Shown here in pieces: positions 13,451-16,153 of a DNA stretch of 16,153 bases. The stretch spans positions 1 through 16,153 of the forward strand of contig JALSQM010000029.1 of NCBI GenBank assembly GCA_026985385.1. Direction: 5' to 3'. The notes beneath the pieces are model-generated. The model had not been told where the DNA came from. It did not search any database and saw only the letters and a program-made list of their open reading frames with translations. Within the stretch, counting starts at the first letter, position 1; each line of letters opens with the position of its first letter. Position numbers and translations under genes: made by a program. The DNA is from Acidilobaceae archaeon. Lineage in GTDB: Archaea > Thermoproteota > Thermoprotei_A > Sulfolobales > Acidilobaceae.

Positions 13451-13487
13451 AGCCTTATATGTTTTATGCCACCATGACCATGTCATG
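13451..13487. promoter_or_regulatory. Bidirectional TATA and CATGAC palindrome
   Basis: AGCCTTATATGTTTTAT (13451-13467) holds TATA-like elements on both strands. On the plus strand the perfect inverted repeat CATGAC-CAT-GTCATG (13473-13487) lies about 20 nt downstream, near the expected start, like an operator. Downstream on the plus strand only a broken frame is seen: ATG 13485, eleven codons, TGA, then nineteen in-frame codons from TTG 13527 (including DAIFVSMGAVFVLKLPY) to TAA near 13584, possibly a gene relic. Confidence 0.35.
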
Positions 13488-13623
13488 ATAGATGAAAGCT
13501 TGGTTTACAATTTGGTGTGAGGGGTCTTGGATGCGATATTCGTCTCTATGGGGGCAGTGTTCGTACTCAAACTTCCCTATCGTTAAGTAGCAGTGTATTC
13601 TTGGTAATGTCTACCCGATTTCC

Positions 13624-14556
13624 CTATGGGTTCTGCTTCGTTGTAACTTTTGATATGAAGTCTTCGAGCGATTCTCCGTTAGCGCTTAGTTTTTGTAGCG
13701 CTATTTCCCTCAGTTGATCATAGGGGTAGGGCTGCCAGTGTATGTGGGAGCCTTTGAATAGCTCTGAGGGATCCAGGCTAACGTTGTCGGGCGGTTTAAC
13801 ATAATTGAGACTATACACTTTTCCATTTAATACTAGGTATGCCCATGGCCCCCAGACAAGATCGTAGTGGACATGGATACCGTCTAGCTCGGCGTCTAGG
13901 AATACGATGTACTTGTACCCGGGCTCTAGTAGTGGGAATGGGGTCGCCACGTCGTCGAGTGTTAAGTTGGTCTTGTTAACAGCTTCCTTGGCTATAAAGG
14001 CGGGTACTATCAACTCGATTGTATTATTCTCTTTAATTGTAGATATTAAATTGTTGATGATCTCATGTTGCTTCTTAGCAGTGTCACATAGTGTGGGGGT
14101 CTTAGCGCATGCTTCTTGAGGGGGGAGCTTAATAGTATTTCGTGGTAGCATGATAACCTTATCGATACTAGCCTTATACACTACGTAGGCGTGTATGTCG
14201 TGGCGGTAAACCCTATCAACCGACAAGATAGTCACCATGGCTACTCCAGTTCCTTTCTCTAAGAGGTCGTGGAAGGGATTCTGAGCATCGGCTAAAGGCC
14301 ATAATAAATCACTGAAATAAGCACTAGATCCACGAATGGATTTTATGTATCCATCTAGGGGAGTAATAATACTCTCAACTCCTTTCCAACCACTATAAGT
14401 CTTTAACTTAATAAACCCATTATTAGACACAGTCCCTGTAGAGTCACTGCCTGGGGCTAGTGAGGGGGAAAATACTAGTAGCGTCGCTGATAGACCAATT
14501 ACAGCAATTAACAAAATAGATAGAATAATCTTTCTCATACACCTCCACCACTCCAA
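13624..14556 (-). CDS. Secreted hypothetical protein
   Basis: A 310-residue frame with an N-terminal signal or anchor (MRKIILSILLIAVIGLSATLL) and an extracellular remainder. GVAMVTILSVDRVY with VYKASIDKVIML, later FPLLEPGYKYIVFLDAEL, and VWGPWAYLVLNGKVYSL resemble a class of bacterial secreted proteins that read VxGTVxSV, ...DxPLxxPGExYLLFL, GPxGxFxxxNGKVY, of unknown role; I offer this as likeness, not as a family assignment. Two cysteines (in ACAKTPTLCDTAK) could form a disulfide. TTG 14556 has GAGG six bases upstream; ATG 14538 is an alternative whose GGAGGTG lies too close. The gene is clearly more AT-rich than those to the left, which suggests transfer. No operon partners. Confidence 0.65.
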   Translation of the reverse strand: MEWWRCMRKIILSILLIAVIGLSATLLVFSPSLAPGSDSTGTVSNNGFIKLKTYSGWKGVESIITPLDGYIKSIRGSSAYFSDLLWPLADAQNPFHDLLEKGTGVAMVTILSVDRVYRHDIHAYVVYKASIDKVIMLPRNTIKLPPQEACAKTPTLCDTAKKQHEIINNLISTIKENNTIELIVPAFIAKEAVNKTNLTLDDVATPFPLLEPGYKYIVFLDAELDGIHVHYDLVWGPWAYLVLNGKVYSLNYVKPPDNVSLDPSELFKGSHIHWQPYPYDQLREIALQKLSANGESLEDFISKVTTKQNP

Positions 14557-14971
14557 TTATATCCTCATCCGAGAGCGTTAATTTTCTATACTGAACGGCA
14601 CATATAATCTTCCCAAGAATATTCTACCGCAGTGAAGTAAATCGGAGGCTTGAGAGAACAATATTAACGAGGGTCTCTGATCCTACAATACCAAATCTTT
14701 TATCCTTAATAGGGAACGGTGTGTTATATATCTCTTATCAGCCTACTAAGAATGAGATACCGAGACTAGCTGAGAGAGAATAGCTTCTATAGCTCAGCAG
14801 CTAGAACCTAAGCGTGAATTACTCATAGTTGTGAGACATGAGTTCATAGAGGTCTATGATTAAGACCGTGAAGCGCATAATATTAATAATTATTGTTATT
14901 AGCTTACAACTGAATAAACCGAATAAATAGAGAATAACCAATAATATGCTACCTTAAGTCTTGAGTTTATG
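14557..14971. other. AT-rich intergenic region
   Basis: About 415 nt with no large gene. A minus-strand TATA (GATTATATG, about 14600) probably serves the secreted-protein gene. A plus-strand TATA (GTTATATATCT, about 14722-14732) may start a transcript towards the short hydrophobic frame at 14856. ACTCAT (14821-14826)/ATGAGT (14838-14843) is a short inverted repeat. TAGCTCAGCAGCTAGAAC at 14790-14807 is like a tRNA D arm but nothing around it completes a tRNA. Confidence 0.4.
14856..14930 (+). CDS. Possible 24-residue hydrophobic peptide
   Basis: ATG 14856 follows GAGGT by two or three bases and opens 24 codons. The peptide has a basic start (MIKTVKR), an eleven-residue apolar core (IILIIIVISLQ) and a polar end, like a single-pass membrane peptide or a signal-peptide stub. 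It could be the truncated start of a secreted protein like its neighbour, or a toxin-like micropeptide beside the toxin-antitoxin genes. In AT-rich DNA such ATT/ATA runs also occur by chance. Confidence 0.25.
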   Translation: MIKTVKRIILIIIVISLQLNKPNK

Positions 14972-14973
14972 AC

Positions 14974-15176
14974 GGCGCGCCGGGATTGAGGATCCGGGAC
15001 CACTCGCTCCGAAGGCCTGGGATATATAAAGCATGCTTCCAGAGGGAATCAACAACTGGAAACGTTCTTCGCAAATGCTCATCGCTAGGGATATCACTGC
15101 TGATAGCCTGGAAACACCCTAGGCTGGGTAAAGGCTAATTGGTCAACTATGTATAGTATCGATGTGGGGTCAGGGA
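14974..15176. repeat. Repeat unit leader, copy 1 (degenerate tRNA 3' end plus vapB leader)
   Basis: This stretch aligns with 15963-16136. Shared blocks in order: a tRNA 3' end on the minus strand (here damaged, CCGGGATTGAGGATCCGGGA), the hairpin CTTCCAG...CTGGAAAC with a 13-nt loop (15036-15064), GGATATCA-like (15089 region), the exact 14-mer AAAGGCTAATTGGT (15130-15143), AACTATGT, and GGGATTGTC at the antitoxin start. Copy 1 has about 28 extra bases between tRNA piece and hairpin that contain the TATA at 15021-15030. The two antitoxin starts lie 960 bp apart. Confidence 0.7.
15021..15030 (+). promoter_or_regulatory. TATA box before vapBC
   Basis: GATATATAAA is a strong archaeal TATA box, predicting a start near 15053 and a leader of about 120 nt before the antitoxin TTG at 15177. 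Such a long leader is unusual for archaeal toxin-antitoxin operons and contains the blocks conserved between the two copies. Confidence 0.5.
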
Positions 15177-15380
15177 TTGTCCAAGGTAATTAGAGTGAGG
15201 TACAGGGGTGGCGTGTTAGTACCTGAAAAACCGCTTGAGCTAGAGGAGGGTAAAGAACTCCTTATTAAGATAATCGACGTTGAGGGTAGAAGGAGGATAC
15301 TGGAGAAGTATCGGGGCATTCTTGGCCGTGTGGAGCAGGAGCTTGTAGAGGAGGCCATAGAGGAGGCCGAGCACCTTTGA
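15177..15380 (+). CDS. vapB: DUF104-family antitoxin (VapB)
   Basis: A 67-residue antitoxin. MSKVIRVRYRGGVLVPEKPLELEEGKELLIKI is the AF2212-like DUF104 fold that binds DNA and begins nearly all members; the rest (RILEKYRGILGRVEQELVEEAIEEAEHL) is the acidic helix that wraps the toxin. TTG 15177 is preferred to ATG 15162: only the TTG is conserved in frame in the second copy, where the equivalent ATG is out of frame. GGGGT lies upstream. Its stop overlaps the toxin start as TTGA, so toxin translation depends on antitoxin translation. It is expected to neutralise the PIN toxin and repress its own promoter. Confidence 0.88.
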   Translation: MSKVIRVRYRGGVLVPEKPLELEEGKELLIKIIDVEGRRRILEKYRGILGRVEQELVEEAIEEAEHL

Positions 15381-15827
15381 TACACGTCGACGCCAACGCC
15401 ATAGTATATCTACTACACGACGTAAAACCAAAAATCAGACCAGGTAATCGACATCCTATCTAGAAGCGACCAAGTTTACACTAGCCTCAGGACAATAGAG
15501 GAAACCTCATGCATCCTAATCAGGATATACTTAGGTAAACATTGCGGAGTCAAAGGTATACATAAAATCCGGGAAATAATAAACCAGAAAGGCCTAGGCT
15601 TTATCAAAGAAGAGCTTAAAGCGATGCGAGGCCTCTTATCTGAGTACAATATAATAGTTCTGCAAGACAGAGCAGAAGTAAGCGAAATCCACGAAACAAT
15701 GATAAAATACAGCCTACTTCCAGGAGACGCCATCATAGCACTGACATGCAGGCACTATGGCATAGATACCATCCTTACGTTCGACGAAGACTTCAAGAGG
15801 ATACCCTGGCTCAAGGTAGTCCCTTAA
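15377..15827 (+). pseudogene. vapC: PIN-domain toxin (VapC) with +1 frameshift
   Basis: TTG 15377 starts MIHVDANAIVYLLHDVKPK, the first strand and helix of a PIN ribonuclease. The frame then breaks; the rest continues one base later from about 15435 (SDQVIDILSRSDQVYTSLRTIEE) to TAA 15825. Removing one base from the A5 run at 15430-15434 gives an uninterrupted 149-residue protein of normal length. In it the acidic metal ligands are all present: D5, E41/E42, D117 (LPGDAII), D136/D138 (TFDEDF). So decay is recent, or the base is a sequencing error, or slippage at the A run restores some product. VapC toxins cut RNA. The C-terminal part alone (from ATG 15624) would not be active. Confidence 0.82.
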
Positions 15828-15846
15828 ATCTCGATGTAGAGAGATT
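15827..15846 (+). terminator. Possible hairpin after vapC
   Basis: AATCTC (15827-15832) and GAGATT (15841-15846) can pair around 8 nt, starting at the last base of the toxin stop codon. No T-run follows immediately, so it may stabilise the mRNA end rather than terminate it. Confidence 0.25.
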
Positions 15847-15903
15847 ACCGACTAGAATTATCCTCTGCATAGATAAGAACTAAGCTAGATTCTTGCCTGG
15901 ATT

Positions 15904-15947
15904 TAGAGTTGCAACTCTACTTTTCGGAAGGAGAGGCTTTATATAGG
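15904..15947 (+). promoter_or_regulatory. 16-bp palindrome and TATA before the second antitoxin
   Basis: TAGAGTTGCAACTCTA at 15904-15919 is a perfect 16-bp palindrome. GGCTTTATATAGG follows at about 15935-15947, a strong TATA box 15-20 nt downstream, with transcription expected near 15970 and a leader of about 167 nt before the next antitoxin. The palindrome is placed like an upstream operator; copy 1 has no equivalent. Confidence 0.45.
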
Positions 15948-15961
15948 GGGTGTTTAGGTGG

Positions 15962-15996
15962 TGGGCCCGCCGGGATTTGAACCCGGGACCACCACG
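15962..15996 (-). tRNA. tRNA 3' half (T arm and acceptor), no 5' half in window
   Basis: Read on the minus strand: a possible anticodon-stem 3' strand CGTGG, variable bases TGGTC, a perfect T arm (CCGGG, loop TTCAAAT, CCCGG), acceptor 3' strand CGGGCCC and discriminator A. It resembles the 3' half of tRNA-Lys-type genes with GGGCCCG acceptors, but the isotype cannot be proved without the anticodon. Neither the 5' strand GGGCCCG nor CCACG occurs within 150 nt upstream, nor a permuted half downstream. Immediately 5' is the 8-bp hairpin GTTTCCAG/CTGGAAAC. It is a half of a split tRNA, or the 3' end of a tRNA carried by an inserted element. Confidence 0.6.
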
Positions 15997-16136
15997 TTTC
16001 CAGCGGAAACCATAAACTGGAAACACTCTTCACAAAATGCTTATCACCACGGATATCAATAGGGATAATCTAGAAGCACCTAGCTTAGGAAAGGCTAATT
16101 GGTGCGTGTAACTATGTTTGATATGGGTGTAGGGGG
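15963..16136. repeat. Repeat unit leader, copy 2 (intact tRNA 3' end plus vapB leader)
   Basis: Counterpart of 14974-15176. The tRNA piece is intact, the hairpin arms GTTTCCAG and CTGGAAAC are perfect (16-base complement around 13 nt at about 15995-16023), and the 14-mer AAAGGCTAATTGGT recurs at 16090-16103. It runs straight into the second antitoxin. Identity is patchy between blocks, so the duplication is not recent, while the hairpin and 14-mer have been kept. Confidence 0.7.
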
Positions 16137-16153
16137 TTGTCTAGGACTGTTAG
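16137..16153 (+). CDS. Second DUF104-type antitoxin, start only
   Basis: TTG 16137 begins MSRTV, matching MSKVI of the antitoxin at 15177, with the same GGG before the start and the same leader. Five codons and two bases are seen before the window ends. The evidence is the aligned leader and first residues, so a full gene is expected but not shown. Confidence 0.5.

Noticed and set aside
13509..13530. In-frame TGA that could code selenocysteine
   Set aside because: The frame is only about 33 codons, no SECIS-like element is visible and crenarchaea are not known to use selenocysteine.
13517..13717. 66-codon plus-strand frame antisense to the secreted protein
   Set aside because: Serine/leucine-rich shadow; the minus frame has a signal peptide and ordered sequence.
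14790..14830. TAGCTCAGCAGCTAGAAC resembles a tRNA D arm and could be the missing 5' half
   Set aside because: No GGGCCCG acceptor precedes it, no anticodon stem matching CGTGG follows, and it is on the opposite strand to the 3' half.

Overview
The window looks like a piece of a hyperthermophilic crenarchaeal (Thermoproteota) chromosome, most likely Desulfurococcales or a close relative. The grounds are TTG and GTG starts with GGAGG/GGTGAT ribosome binding sites, TTTATA-type TATA boxes about 25 bp before predicted transcript starts, a bias towards AGG/ATA codons, an archaeal-type fixCXAB (EtfABCX) operon, and a DUF104 antitoxin with a PIN toxin. This is an inference from sequence style; there is no rRNA gene to settle it.

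Layout. 1-366: no gene, but a decayed tRNA-Arg(CCG)-like fragment. 1704-367 (minus): an ArsR-type regulator, a two-helix membrane/coiled-coil protein and a membrane-anchored beta-solenoid protein, with an 18-nt palindrome over the promoter. 1930-3489 (plus): a gamma-glutamyltransferase-family Ntn hydrolase. 6368-3486 (minus): a tight four-gene operon of CPBP protease, PadR regulator, SdpI-family membrane protein and EamA exporter, divergent from a PH-like membrane protein (6443-7042). 7188-10736 (plus): fixC-fixX-fixA-fixB, coding for an electron-bifurcating flavoprotein complex that probably sends NADH electrons to quinone and ferredoxin. A 34-codon frame with a duplicated EFCFIP motif overlaps its last stop. 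11029-12855 (plus): a helical protein, a coiled-coil/winged-helix protein, a small helical protein in an unusual 155-nt overlap, and a cytosolic beta-solenoid protein. This second locus resembles the one at 367-1704 in its parts.

From about 13440 to the right edge the DNA becomes AT-rich and accessory in character: a secreted hypothetical protein, a 620-nt AT-rich gap, and a tandemly repeated unit. Each unit has a tRNA 3' end (antisense), a conserved hairpin and leader, and a DUF104 antitoxin; the first is followed by a PIN toxin broken by a +1 frameshift in an A5 run. The second unit keeps a perfect tRNA T arm and 3' acceptor strand but has no 5' half nearby, and the window ends six codons into the second antitoxin.

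The best candidates for something new are this tRNA-3'-end/toxin-antitoxin repeat, the EFCFIP micro-ORF at the end of the fix operon, and the two regulator/helical/beta-solenoid cassettes.
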